From Ktedonobacteraceae bacterium (lineage in GTDB: Bacteria > Chloroflexota > Ktedonobacteria > Ktedonobacterales > Ktedonobacteraceae): a DNA stretch of 14,619 bases. The notes under the pieces were generated by a model. That model had not been told where the DNA came from and made no database searches. It was given only the letters and a program-made list of their open reading frames with translations. Positions 6,908-13,133 of this stretch are shown piece after piece (position 1 is the stretch's first letter; every line of letters begins with the position of its first letter). The position numbers and the translations under genes were made by a program. Location: positions 1 to 14,619 of the forward strand of contig JADBKA010000110.1 of NCBI GenBank assembly GCA_014896635.1, read 5' to 3'.

Positions 6908-7186
6908 CTAGTTTTCGTGAATCTCCCCCTGCTCGTAGAGCCAGCGCGCAAATTGCAGCCGGCTATCATCAGCCATGCGCTGAAGCATTTCGCTGTTCTC
7001 ATAGAGGTGTTCGCGCAGCTTGAGCAAGCGGTTCACCTCTTCCTGGGAAAAATCCATAGTCGTAAGCAATTCCAGCAGCAGTTGATCTTTCAATACATGT
7101 GTAGTAGAGAGATCAGATTCCGCATGCGGCTGGGAGTTTTGAGGCTCTATAGAACTATCCGTCGATGGTTGTCGTCTCCGATTCAT
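6908..7186 (-). CDS. Small hypothetical protein (92 aa)
   Basis: I do not recognise this protein. It has a polar N-terminal part (residues 1-34, rich in Ser, Gln, Pro, with RRR at 3-5) and a predicted all-helical C-terminal part: a Leu-rich helix (LKDQLLLELL, 32-41), then DFSQEEVNRLLKLREHLYEN and LQRMADDSRLQFARWLYEQG. There is no signal peptide, membrane segment or Cys/His site. The reading frame is supported by a good ribosome site (AGGAGAGGA upstream of the ATG at 7186) and by the tRNA promoter starting just after its stop. It is divergent from the sigma-factor gene with a 307-bp gap, so shared control is possible but unproven. Confidence 0.75.
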   Translation of the reverse strand: MNRRRQPSTDSSIEPQNSQPHAESDLSTTHVLKDQLLLELLTTMDFSQEEVNRLLKLREHLYENSEMLQRMADDSRLQFARWLYEQGEIHEN

Positions 7187-7493
7187 GCGTCATCCTCTCC
7201 TGGTTATTGGGGAAAGTTTTTCCCTAGCAATTGCTATCGACAGGGCCTTGCATGATCTGTAGGGATGGAGGGGACGGCAGGCGATCTGCAAGTTTTTCTC
7301 TTGGCTCCTGATGAGGCAAACGGCGATAAGGACTTTCCTCTGTCGAATGAAGGACCTGTGTCGGTAGGATATTCCTCCTGTTTTCTCTACACTCTAACTA
7401 AAGGGTTCAACCGGTACATTCGCGGACCCTCGCGAATGGGAGTGTTCCTCAATCTTCATTTGATCTCACCGGGCGAACAAAAGGAAGCCAGAC
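7187..7493. other. Divergent intergenic region with paired palindromes
   Basis: This 307-bp gap separates the 92-aa gene (-) from the sigma-factor gene (+). The clearest signals are two adjacent dyads: GGGAAA-GTT-TTTCCC (7210-7224) and the perfect 12-bp palindrome TAGCAATTGCTA (7225-7236). No convincing -10/-35 pair stands out on either strand. An ORF that runs from 7265 into the sigma gene in another frame looks spurious. Confidence 0.55.
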
Positions 7494-8411
7494 ATGGGGA
7501 AACAGATAACGCTAGAAGAAGCCTGGAGCGAATTTATTCACACCAGGTTGCCGGAGCCGCGCAACAGGCTGATTACCGGCTATATTCCCTTTGTGCGTTT
7601 CGTCGTCGGACGATTGGGAATCCCACCAACGGGCCTGCTGGATACAGAAGATCTGGTCAGTTATGGGATGATCGGGTTGATCAATGCCATTGATCGCTTT
7701 GATCCGTCGCGGGGCGTGCGCTTTGAAGCGTTTGCCACGCCCCGTATTCGCGGCGCTGTAATTGATCAACTGCGTTCGCTCAACTGGCTCCCCCGTTCTA
7801 TCTCCTCGCGCGTGCGTCACATAGAATACACGCTAGCTCACCTGGAACAGGATCTTGGACGGCCCGCCAGAGAAGAAGAAGCTGCCAATGCAATGGGAGT
7901 TACTCCACATCGCTATCGCCAGATGTTGCTGGAAGCGAATACGACCATCTTCTCCCTGGACGCCCCTCCCAGTTCTCAGGCTCAGGACGACGAACTGACC
8001 ACGCTTGGCGATCTGCTGGAAGATCGAGATGACTTCAATCCCCTCAAGCAGGCTGAACAGCACGAACTGCTCAACGCGCTGAGACAGGCAATAGAGCGTT
8101 TGCCCAGGCGTGAACGCCTGTTGCTGGCTCTGTACTACCAGCAGGAGATGACCATGAAGCAGATCAGTAAGATTATGGGCGTCTCCGAATCGCGTATCTG
8201 CCAGTTACATATACAGGCGGTTACTCGCCTGCGCGGAATGTTAAGCGCCTACCTTCCAGAGGAGGAGATTGGACGAAAGCAGAAAATAATACCACCCCGT
8301 GATGCAAAACAACGACGGAACAAAGAACATGTGGCTACCTCTACTTCCGATGCTCAGGTGATCTCTGCTCTACCAATGTCTGCAAAACAGGAAAAACTCA
8401 CGCATTCCTGA
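7494..8411 (+). CDS. FliA/WhiG-family RNA polymerase sigma factor (sigma-28 type)
   Basis: A 305-aa alternative sigma factor of the group 3 FliA/WhiG/SigD type. Region 2 (residues ~25-97) carries DLVSYGMIGLINAIDRFDPSRGVRF-like core and -10 recognition helices, followed by FEAFATPRIRGAVIDQLRSLNWLPRS, a hallmark of this subfamily. Region 3 spans ~100-180 and region 4 ~200-252, ending in the helix-turn-helix MKQISKIMGVSESRICQLH. FliA drives late flagellar genes and WhiG drives Streptomyces sporulation. No flagellar gene is visible here, so a developmental role is more likely. A basic, unstructured ~50-residue tail after region 4 is longer than usual. The start is supported by AAGGAAG 7 nt upstream. 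csrA follows 410 bp downstream. No anti-sigma gene of known type is adjacent. Confidence 0.93.
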   Translation: MGKQITLEEAWSEFIHTRLPEPRNRLITGYIPFVRFVVGRLGIPPTGLLDTEDLVSYGMIGLINAIDRFDPSRGVRFEAFATPRIRGAVIDQLRSLNWLPRSISSRVRHIEYTLAHLEQDLGRPAREEEAANAMGVTPHRYRQMLLEANTTIFSLDAPPSSQAQDDELTTLGDLLEDRDDFNPLKQAEQHELLNALRQAIERLPRRERLLLALYYQQEMTMKQISKIMGVSESRICQLHIQAVTRLRGMLSAYLPEEEIGRKQKIIPPRDAKQRRNKEHVATSTSDAQVISALPMSAKQEKLTHS

Positions 8412-8553
8412 ATAGATGTGGAAGGATTGTACACCGGCAGGTTGCTTTTTTGATTAAATAAACGGATACACATTTAAAAGCTGGCGCTCCGCTGATAATT
8501 GAGCAAACCCTATGCGAATTTGTAAGGAAAGATCTTGTATAATAATTATAAAG

Positions 8554-8584
8554 TTGATACTATAGATATCGTCGGACGTATACT
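8554..8584 (+). promoter_or_regulatory. csrA promoter candidate
   Basis: TTGATA (8554-8559) and TATACT (8579-8584) with a 19-bp spacer, one or two bases longer than ideal. It would give a leader of about 230 nt holding the CsrA-site-like hairpin. TATAAT at 8538-8543 is an alternative -10. Confidence 0.35.
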
Positions 8585-8788
8585 AGTAAATGAAGGATGT
8601 TTTGTAGAGTTACTCAAGTCGGAGCAAAAGAACTCTATAAATTAAAGAAATACATCCAATCTGCACGATCTTGGCGTCTAAATAGGGGAAGTAAATTCAC
8701 TCCTTGACCATGCGCTATCCGATCTTCTCAGGCACTTATGCCGGGAGATACGCCTGGGCTGCCAGAGCGTTTGTCGCAGCGCAGGGAC

Positions 8789-8815
8789 GCTTGGACAAGC
8801 TGCTAACGAAGGGAG
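8789..8815 (+). promoter_or_regulatory. Putative CsrA binding site pair in the csrA leader
   Basis: GCTT-GGAC-AAGC (8789-8800) places GGA in a tetraloop, the classic CsrA target shape. A second GGA lies in the ribosome site GGGAG (8811-8815), 16 nt downstream, a distance that one CsrA dimer can bridge. This suggests autorepression. The stem is only 4 bp, so the call is inferential. Confidence 0.5.
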
Positions 8816-8821
8816 CTTTGC

Positions 8822-9046
8822 ATGCTTGTATTGCGACGAAAAGTTGGTGAAAGTATTGTACTTGCTGGAGTTATCAATATCTCCGTCCTGGCTGTGGAAG
8901 GAGAGCGTGTAAAAATCGGCATCAGTGCGCCTCCCGATGTGACCATCGTACGCGAAGAATTATTGCGGGCGGCAGAGTCGAAGCAAACGCCGGAGCAAAC
9001 TCGCCCCGGGTCTCAGACGATGCCCGCACAATCGCCGCCACAGTGA
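8822..9046 (+). CDS. csrA: Carbon storage regulator CsrA/RsmA
   Basis: A 74-aa RNA-binding translational regulator that acts as a domain-swapped dimer on GGA motifs near ribosome sites. The whole core is present: MLVLRRKVGESIVL at the N terminus (L4, R6), KIGISAPPDVTIVREEL in the second half, including the RNA-contacting R44 in VREEL. Residues ~53-74 form a Gln/Pro-rich polar tail, longer than in most CsrA proteins. AAGGGAG lies 6 nt before the ATG. Its usual antagonist FliW and flagellin are absent from the window. It follows the FliA-type sigma gene on the same strand, possibly as part of one regulatory circuit. Confidence 0.95.
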   Translation: MLVLRRKVGESIVLAGVINISVLAVEGERVKIGISAPPDVTIVREELLRAAESKQTPEQTRPGSQTMPAQSPPQ

Positions 9047-9076
9047 TGGTACTGGTGGAAAGTGCAGAGGAGGCAG

Positions 9077-9108
9077 GTATCCAGGGGCAGCGATTGCCTC
9101 CTGGATAC
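9077..9108. terminator. Hairpin between convergent csrA and ino1
   Basis: GTATCCAGG / CCTGGATAC (9 bp) extends inward through GGCA / TGCC with one bulged T. It lies between the stop codons of two convergent genes. There is no clear T-run on either strand, so it may block or stabilise transcripts and not act as a classical terminator. Confidence 0.6.
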
Positions 9109-9136
9109 TCTGTGATAATGCATCAGTGCATCGTCG

Positions 9137-10309
9137 CTAATCTGCCTGTGCCTCTGTCTTGTGACTATTAGCGCGCTCCAGTTCCGATTCTGTGCCTGCT
9201 GATGTGGGCGCCTGATATGACTCCTGGTATGGCTGGCCGAGGATGAAGGCTTCGGTCATATCATGCGCCACGTCATCGGGATACTGTGTTGGTGGCGATT
9301 TCATCAGGTAGGCGCTCGGACCTGCCAGGGTGCCACTGATACCGCGATCCAGTGCCAGTTTGATCATACGTATAGCATCAATCACGACGCCTGCGGAATT
9401 TGGCGAATCCCAGACCTCCAGCTTGAGTTCCAGGTTCAGCGGTACATCGCCAAAGGTGCGGCCTTCCAGGCGAATATAGGCCCATTTACGATCAGCCAGC
9501 CAGGACACGTAGTCGGAAGGACCGATATGAACGTTGTTTTCGCCTATCTCGTAGTCGAGCTGGCTGGTCACTGCATTGGTCTTACTGATCTTCTTAGATT
9601 CCAGCCTGTCGCGCTCCAGCATGTTGTAAAAGTCGGTGTTGCCGCCGACATTGAGTTGCATTGTGCGTTCCAGCCTGACGCCGCGCTCGCGGAAGAGGTG
9701 CGCCAGCGCGCGGTGAACGATAGTCGCCCCGACCTGGCTTTTAATGTCGTCCCCGATCATGGGCAATCCTGCCTCTTTGAATCGCTGCTGCCAGTAATTC
9801 TCGCGTGCGATGAAAACAGGGATGCAGTTGACAAAGCCCACCCCGGCGCGCAGAATCTGCTCGACGTACCACTTGGTGGCCGTTTCAGAGCCGACTGGCA
9901 GATAGTTGATCACGACATTTGTGCCTGTATCTTTCAGAATCCTGACGATATCATCGGTCTGGCCCGGCGCTTTTTTAATGATCTGAGAGAGATATCTTCC
10001 CAGTCCGTCATGTGTCATGCCACGATAGACTTTTGCGCCAAGCCTGGGAACATCGGCGAATTTGTAAGTATTATTGGGCGCAACAAAAATGGCTTCACTT
10101 ACATCTTTGCCTACCTTGTTGGAATCAATATCGAATGCGGCAGTGAACTCGATATCCCGGATGTGGTAGCCGCCAAGATTGACATGCATGAGTCCCGGCA
10201 CAAAATCCTGTGGGTCGGCCTCGCGGTAGTAGTGAACACCCTGTACAAGCGAACTGGCACAGTTGCCGACGCCGATAATGGCGACGCGCACTTTCTCTGA
10301 ACTCACCAT
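9137..10309 (-). CDS. ino1: Inositol-3-phosphate synthase (actinobacterial/archaeal type)
   Basis: A 390-aa NAD-dependent enzyme converting glucose 6-phosphate to 1D-myo-inositol 3-phosphate, the first step to inositol lipids and inositol-based solutes or thiols. Visible motifs: the Rossmann start [16 protein letters not shown] (residues ~9-24), [45 protein letters not shown] and SAYLMKSPP. Length and motifs match the short mycobacterial type, not the ~500-aa eukaryotic type. The C-terminal ~25 residues are polar and variable. The ribosome site GAGGAG lies 6 nt before the ATG at 10309. It is transcribed alone, from an extended -10 candidate, and its mRNA would start with a small hairpin (10336-10355). 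Confidence 0.95.
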   Translation of the reverse strand: MVSSEKVRVAIIGVGNCASSLVQGVHYYREADPQDFVPGLMHVNLGGYHIRDIEFTAAFDIDSNKVGKDVSEAIFVAPNNTYKFADVPRLGAKVYRGMTHDGLGRYLSQIIKKAPGQTDDIVRILKDTGTNVVINYLPVGSETATKWYVEQILRAGVGFVNCIPVFIARENYWQQRFKEAGLPMIGDDIKSQVGATIVHRALAHLFRERGVRLERTMQLNVGGNTDFYNMLERDRLESKKISKTNAVTSQLDYEIGENNVHIGPSDYVSWLADRKWAYIRLEGRTFGDVPLNLELKLEVWDSPNSAGVVIDAIRMIKLALDRGISGTLAGPSAYLMKSPPTQYPDDVAHDMTEAFILGQPYQESYQAPTSAGTESELERANSHKTEAQAD

Positions 10310-10335
10310 ACAAACTCCTCGTTCTTGCAGATAAA

Positions 10336-10355
10336 CCTGCCCTGGTACTGGCAGG
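10336..10355 (-). promoter_or_regulatory. 5' UTR hairpin of ino1
   Basis: A 6-bp stem CCTGCC / GGCAGG with an 8-nt loop lies at the very start of the predicted ino1 transcript, between the -10 box and the ribosome site. It could stabilise the mRNA. It does not match a riboswitch I know. Confidence 0.4.
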
Positions 10356-10364
10356 ACTTCAGAA

Positions 10365-10373
10365 AGTATAGCA
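10365..10373 (-). promoter_or_regulatory. Extended -10 promoter candidate for ino1
   Basis: On the minus strand TGCTATACT, identical to the tRNA-Ser extended -10. No good -35 at 16-18 bp. It would give a leader of about 50 nt before the ino1 ATG. Confidence 0.5.
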
Positions 10374-10469
10374 TTATCATATCCCCAAAGCCGTGTGTAA
10401 TGCTAATTGTCCAGGCATATTGCGAAGTCTTTTCTGGTTTCCTTCGGCAGAGAGAGAAGGAGAGATGGG

Positions 10470-10727
10470 GGACACCCGTTCCCCTTTGGGGAACTCTGTC
10501 CCACTTTGTGGGGACCCGCCTGACCCCGCCAGGGGGGCAAAGCCCCTTACAGATAGAGGTTTTTTGGAGCCAGAACATCGTGAGACCCGCTACGGTGCCT
10601 GACCATGACGTCTATATAGTAGGGGCGACCCTGGCGGTCGCCCTGGCCTGACTCCAAAAACCTCTACTTGAAAGCACCCCCTGGCCCCCCACGCTTCCGA
10701 TCATCATTTCACCGGATCTGATATAAC
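10470..10727 (+). repeat. Dispersed intergenic repeat, interrupted copy
   Basis: The left part has hairpins GTTCCCC-TTT-GGGGAAC (10478-10494) and GTCC.CAC-TTT-GTGGGGAC (10498-10515), then GCCAGGGGGGCAAAGCCCC up to 10546. The right part resumes at 10675 with CACCCCCTGGCCCCCC and the tail CACCGGATCTGATATAAC. Joined together, the two parts match the intact copy at 1894-1984. Confidence 0.7.
10547..10674. mobile_element. MITE-like inverted-repeat element (~128 bp)
   Basis: The terminal inverted repeats are about 27 bp with a few mismatches; their core is TAGAGGTTTTTTGGAGCCAG (10554-10573) against CTGACTCCAAAAACCTCTA (10648-10666). The interior holds a perfect 8-bp hairpin GGGCGACC-CTGGC-GGTCGCCC (10623-10643). 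There is no transposase, so it would be non-autonomous. It splits a dispersed repeat at its AGCCCC/CCCCTGG position, with CCCC on both sides as a possible short target duplication. Confidence 0.6.
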
Positions 10728-10808
10728 TCGCTTATGGCTCAGCTACCTCACAAATCGGTCACAGGCTCCTGAGTATGTGAAAAGTCATCGTGAATTTGTA
10801 TCTGCGGA

Positions 10809-10817
10809 TGATATAAT
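10809..10817 (+). promoter_or_regulatory. Extended -10 promoter of the double nitrilase gene
   Basis: TGATATAAT: a perfect TATAAT (10812-10817) with an extended TG, about 77 bp before the ATG. No strong -35 is seen at 16-18 bp. The same 9-mer appears before the 58-aa zinc-finger gene. Confidence 0.55.
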
Positions 10818-10893
10818 ACCAATGTTAAGGCATAAGATAGTACCGGGGCTGCAAGAAATCTGACGTTATCAACCGCTGAAGACGGGAGCTGCT

Positions 10894-12816
10894 ATGAGCA
10901 CTGTCGATACCCTCTCTACATATCGAGTCGCTGCCGTTCAGTATAATCCCACGCTCGGCGCGAAGGAAAAGAACATTCAAGAGCTGTTGCGCCTGGTCCA
11001 GGAGGCTATTGAACAGGGCGCACGCCTCATTGTTTTACCGGAAATGGCGACAACCGGCTATTGCTGGACCGGGCGTGAAGAGATAGCTCCTTACGTTGAA
11101 CCGATTCCCGGGCCAACCACCACACGTTTTCAGCAACTGGCTGCCATGCATGACTGTTATATTGCGCTCGGTCTGGCCGAGGTGGACCCGGCCACGCAGG
11201 TCTATTATAACAGTGCGGTACTGCTTGGGCCGCAGGGGCTGATCGGCACCTATCGTAAGCTGCACTCCTATCTGTCTGAGCCACGCTGGGCGCGTGATGG
11301 AGACCTGGGCATCCCTGTCTGGGAGACGCCGCTGGGCCGCATGGGGTGTATGATCTGTATAGACGGCGGCTACTTCGAGACTGCGCGCATAGCAGCCTTG
11401 CGCGGAGCCGATGTTCTGCTGTTTCCGACAAACTGGGATGACGAGCATTGCCCTTCAAGCTGGTGGATGGCGCGCGCTTTCGAGAACGGGGTCTATGTGA
11501 TTGCCGCGAACCGCTCTGACTGCGAGCGCGGCATGCAGTTTAGCGGTGGGAGCTGTGTGCTCAATCCCGATGGCTCGATCCAGGCGTATCTTGATGATGG
11601 AGTGGGTATCGTCTATGGGGAAGTGAACCTGGAACGCTGCCGCGACAAACGCTGGGGGAGTCATGGCGAAATTTCTGGCGAGCGCCTGGCCGACCGGCAG
11701 CCTGCCGAGTATGTGACGCTGGTCCATAATACCTACCTGTGGGAGCCTCTGCGTTATCACAGCCTCTATGGACTGGGCGAACTCCCACCTGGCCAGCTCT
11801 CAGGTGCCAGCGTTGTCCAGATTGCTCTGCCCGATTTCCTTTCATCTCCCCATGAAGAGACATTACAGACATTACTACAGCTTGTACGCACCCTGATCAA
11901 CGACAATGCACCCGCTCGCCCTGATATTGTCGTGCTGCCGGAACTGCTGCTACCCGGCCCTGCTCCTGCTGGAGATACACCAGATGCGTTAAAAGCGCAT
12001 TTCCAACAAGGGGCGATCCAGGTGCCGGGGCCGGAGACGGCGGCGCTGGTTGCGCTGGCCGATGAGTTGCAGATGAGCATGGTACTGGGCGTTGCCGAGC
12101 GGGCAGGTGACGCATACTATAATACGGTGTTGCTCATTGACCCGGAGGGCATTTACGGGAAGTATCGCAAAGTTCATCTCTGTGAGCGCGATAAGCTCTG
12201 GGCTACTGGCGGCGATCTGGGTTTTCCGACATTTGATACACCGGTGGGTCGTATTGCACTGTGTACCGGCTATGATGTCCTCTTCCCGGAAACGCTGCGT
12301 GTGCTGGCTGGCAAAGGCACCGATCTCGTATGCGCGCCGGCGCTGCTCGATTTCCCCGCTCCTGCCGGCCTACAGCCGAGCCGCATACAGCACAGGCAGC
12401 CGGTCGGACCTGACGAGTACGATCCCTGGCACTACCTGCTCTGGCGCGTGCGCGCTGCCGAGCACAACGTCTACCTGGCGTTAGCAAACTGGTGTGGACA
12501 ACGTGGACAAACGCGCGCAAACGGTTTCAGCGGCATTTTCTCCCCTTCCTGTACCTCGTATCCCTGGTCTGAAGTCATTGCCGATGAGGAAGAAACCGGC
12601 CTTTTGCTGATGACGGTTGATACGCGCGAGCAGCGAACAGGCCAGCGCACTTCGCATATGTTGACATACTGTCAGGGCGAGATATCGGGTTCTCTGACCG
12701 GGGAGCTGGCCTATACCATGCGCGAAACCTTTCCCGGCAATGCTGTACGCGGCAAGCCGTTTTTGCGTAAGCGGCAGCCGTACTGGTATCTGGATCTGGT
12801 TAAGCGCAAGCCGTAA
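10894..12816 (+). CDS. Tandem double nitrilase (two carbon-nitrogen hydrolase domains)
   Basis: A 640-aa cytosolic protein made of two nitrilase-superfamily domains in one chain. Domain 1 (~10-275) has catalytic E50 (LPEMATTGY), K122 (YRKLH) and C155 (CMICIDGG). Domain 2 (~307-590) has E350 (VLPELLLPG), K426 (YRKVH) and C457 (ALCTGYD). Both Glu-Lys-Cys triads are intact, so both halves could be active. Typical members are single-domain (~260-350 aa) and hydrolyse amides, nitriles or N-carbamoyl groups; the substrate here cannot be read from sequence. The halves share blocks such as W..GGDLG.P...TP.GR, suggesting duplication and fusion. There is no signal peptide. GGGAG lies 6 nt before the ATG. 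The gene stands alone, so context does not suggest a pathway. Confidence 0.92.
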   Translation: MSTVDTLSTYRVAAVQYNPTLGAKEKNIQELLRLVQEAIEQGARLIVLPEMATTGYCWTGREEIAPYVEPIPGPTTTRFQQLAAMHDCYIALGLAEVDPATQVYYNSAVLLGPQGLIGTYRKLHSYLSEPRWARDGDLGIPVWETPLGRMGCMICIDGGYFETARIAALRGADVLLFPTNWDDEHCPSSWWMARAFENGVYVIAANRSDCERGMQFSGGSCVLNPDGSIQAYLDDGVGIVYGEVNLERCRDKRWGSHGEISGERLADRQPAEYVTLVHNTYLWEPLRYHSLYGLGELPPGQLSGASVVQIALPDFLSSPHEETLQTLLQLVRTLINDNAPARPDIVVLPELLLPGPAPAGDTPDALKAHFQQGAIQVPGPETAALVALADELQMSMVLGVAERAGDAYYNTVLLIDPEGIYGKYRKVHLCERDKLWATGGDLGFPTFDTPVGRIALCTGYDVLFPETLRVLAGKGTDLVCAPALLDFPAPAGLQPSRIQHRQPVGPDEYDPWHYLLWRVRAAEHNVYLALANWCGQRGQTRANGFSGIFSPSCTSYPWSEVIADEEETGLLLMTVDTREQRTGQRTSHMLTYCQGEISGSLTGELAYTMRETFPGNAVRGKPFLRKRQPYWYLDLVKRKP

Positions 12817-12824
12817 AAGAAGGA

Positions 12825-13001
12825 CTACTTTTTGGCCGCGTTCTTTTCAGCGGCGGCTGATGCTTCCGCCTGCTTCTTGACCAGCAGGGGAGCGTGCTGC
12901 TCGCAGAAGCGGAAGCTGCGTCCGCCTGACAACAACTGGGCATATGCAGCCGGTTCGCCGCATGTGTCACAGCGTCCGACATGAGTTTTTACTGCTTTCA
13001 T
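12825..13001 (-). CDS. Small zinc-finger-like protein (58 aa)
   Basis: A short gene on the minus strand with a Cys/His metal site: C11-x2-C14 (GRCDTCGEPA) and C33-x2-H36 (FRFCEQHAPLL), 18 residues apart, like a compact zinc ribbon or treble-clef finger. The C-terminal third (KKQAEASAAAEKNAAKK, 42-58) is Ala/Lys-rich, basic and probably helical, so nucleic-acid binding is possible. The frame is supported by TAGGAGAT 10 nt before the ATG at 13001 and by an extended -10 promoter upstream. It ends 9 bp after the convergent double nitrilase gene. The function is unknown. An overlapping ORF from 12982 in another frame lacks a ribosome site and is rejected. Confidence 0.82.
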   Translation of the reverse strand: MKAVKTHVGRCDTCGEPAAYAQLLSGGRSFRFCEQHAPLLVKKQAEASAAAEKNAAKK

Positions 13002-13090
13002 GAAAAGATAATCTCCTATATTGATATCTATGGCTGGTGAAGGACTGCCTGGTCCCTTGCGTTCTTCTCCTATGGGATTACGCGCTCTTT

Positions 13091-13099
13091 ATTATATCA
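13091..13099 (-). promoter_or_regulatory. Extended -10 promoter of the small zinc-finger gene
   Basis: On the minus strand TGATATAAT, a perfect -10 with extended TG, about 90 bp upstream of the ATG at 13001. The -35 region is poor (TTTCTT-like). Confidence 0.55.
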
Positions 13100-13133
13100 T
13101 TTCCTGAGCCGGGAAAGAAAACAGCTCTGTTGC

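Larger units (their letters stand above)
8412..8821 (+). other. Long AT-rich leader/intergenic region before csrA
   Basis: This 410-bp gap includes a T-run after the sigma gene (8446-8451, no strong stem), TATAAT at 8538-8543, TTGATA (8554-8559) 19 bp from TATACT (8579-8584), and TTGACC at 8704. Eleven or so GGA trinucleotides occur on the plus strand, somewhat more than chance, and one sits in a hairpin loop near csrA. A 46-codon ORF (8710-8850) overlaps the csrA start out of frame but has no ribosome site. Confidence 0.5.
10310..10893. other. Repeat-rich divergent intergenic region
   Basis: This 584-bp gap between ino1 (-) and the double nitrilase (+) holds promoters for both genes, a dispersed repeat (10470-10546 and 10675-10727) and a MITE-like element splitting it (10547-10674). 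ORFs across it run through palindromes and are not credible genes. Confidence 0.7.

Noticed and set aside
7265..7693. 142-aa ORF overlapping the sigma-factor start
   Set aside because: Frame-shifted against a clear sigma factor, with no ribosome site or domain.
8446..8451. Intrinsic terminator after the sigma-factor gene
   Set aside because: There is a T-run, but the preceding sequence forms only a ~3-bp stem.
9263..10300. 345-aa ORF on the plus strand
   Set aside because: Antisense to ino1, which has every expected motif; long opposite-strand frames are common at this GC content.
10310..10400. Riboswitch upstream of ino1
   Set aside because: Only a 6-bp hairpin is visible and it matches no riboswitch fold I know.
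10303..10651. ORFs of 69-108 aa in the ino1-nitrilase gap
   Set aside because: They run through palindromic repeats and the inverted-repeat element on both strands.
12800..12982. 60-aa ORF on the minus strand
   Set aside because: It overlaps the better-supported 58-aa zinc-finger frame, lacks a ribosome site and has a low-complexity sequence.
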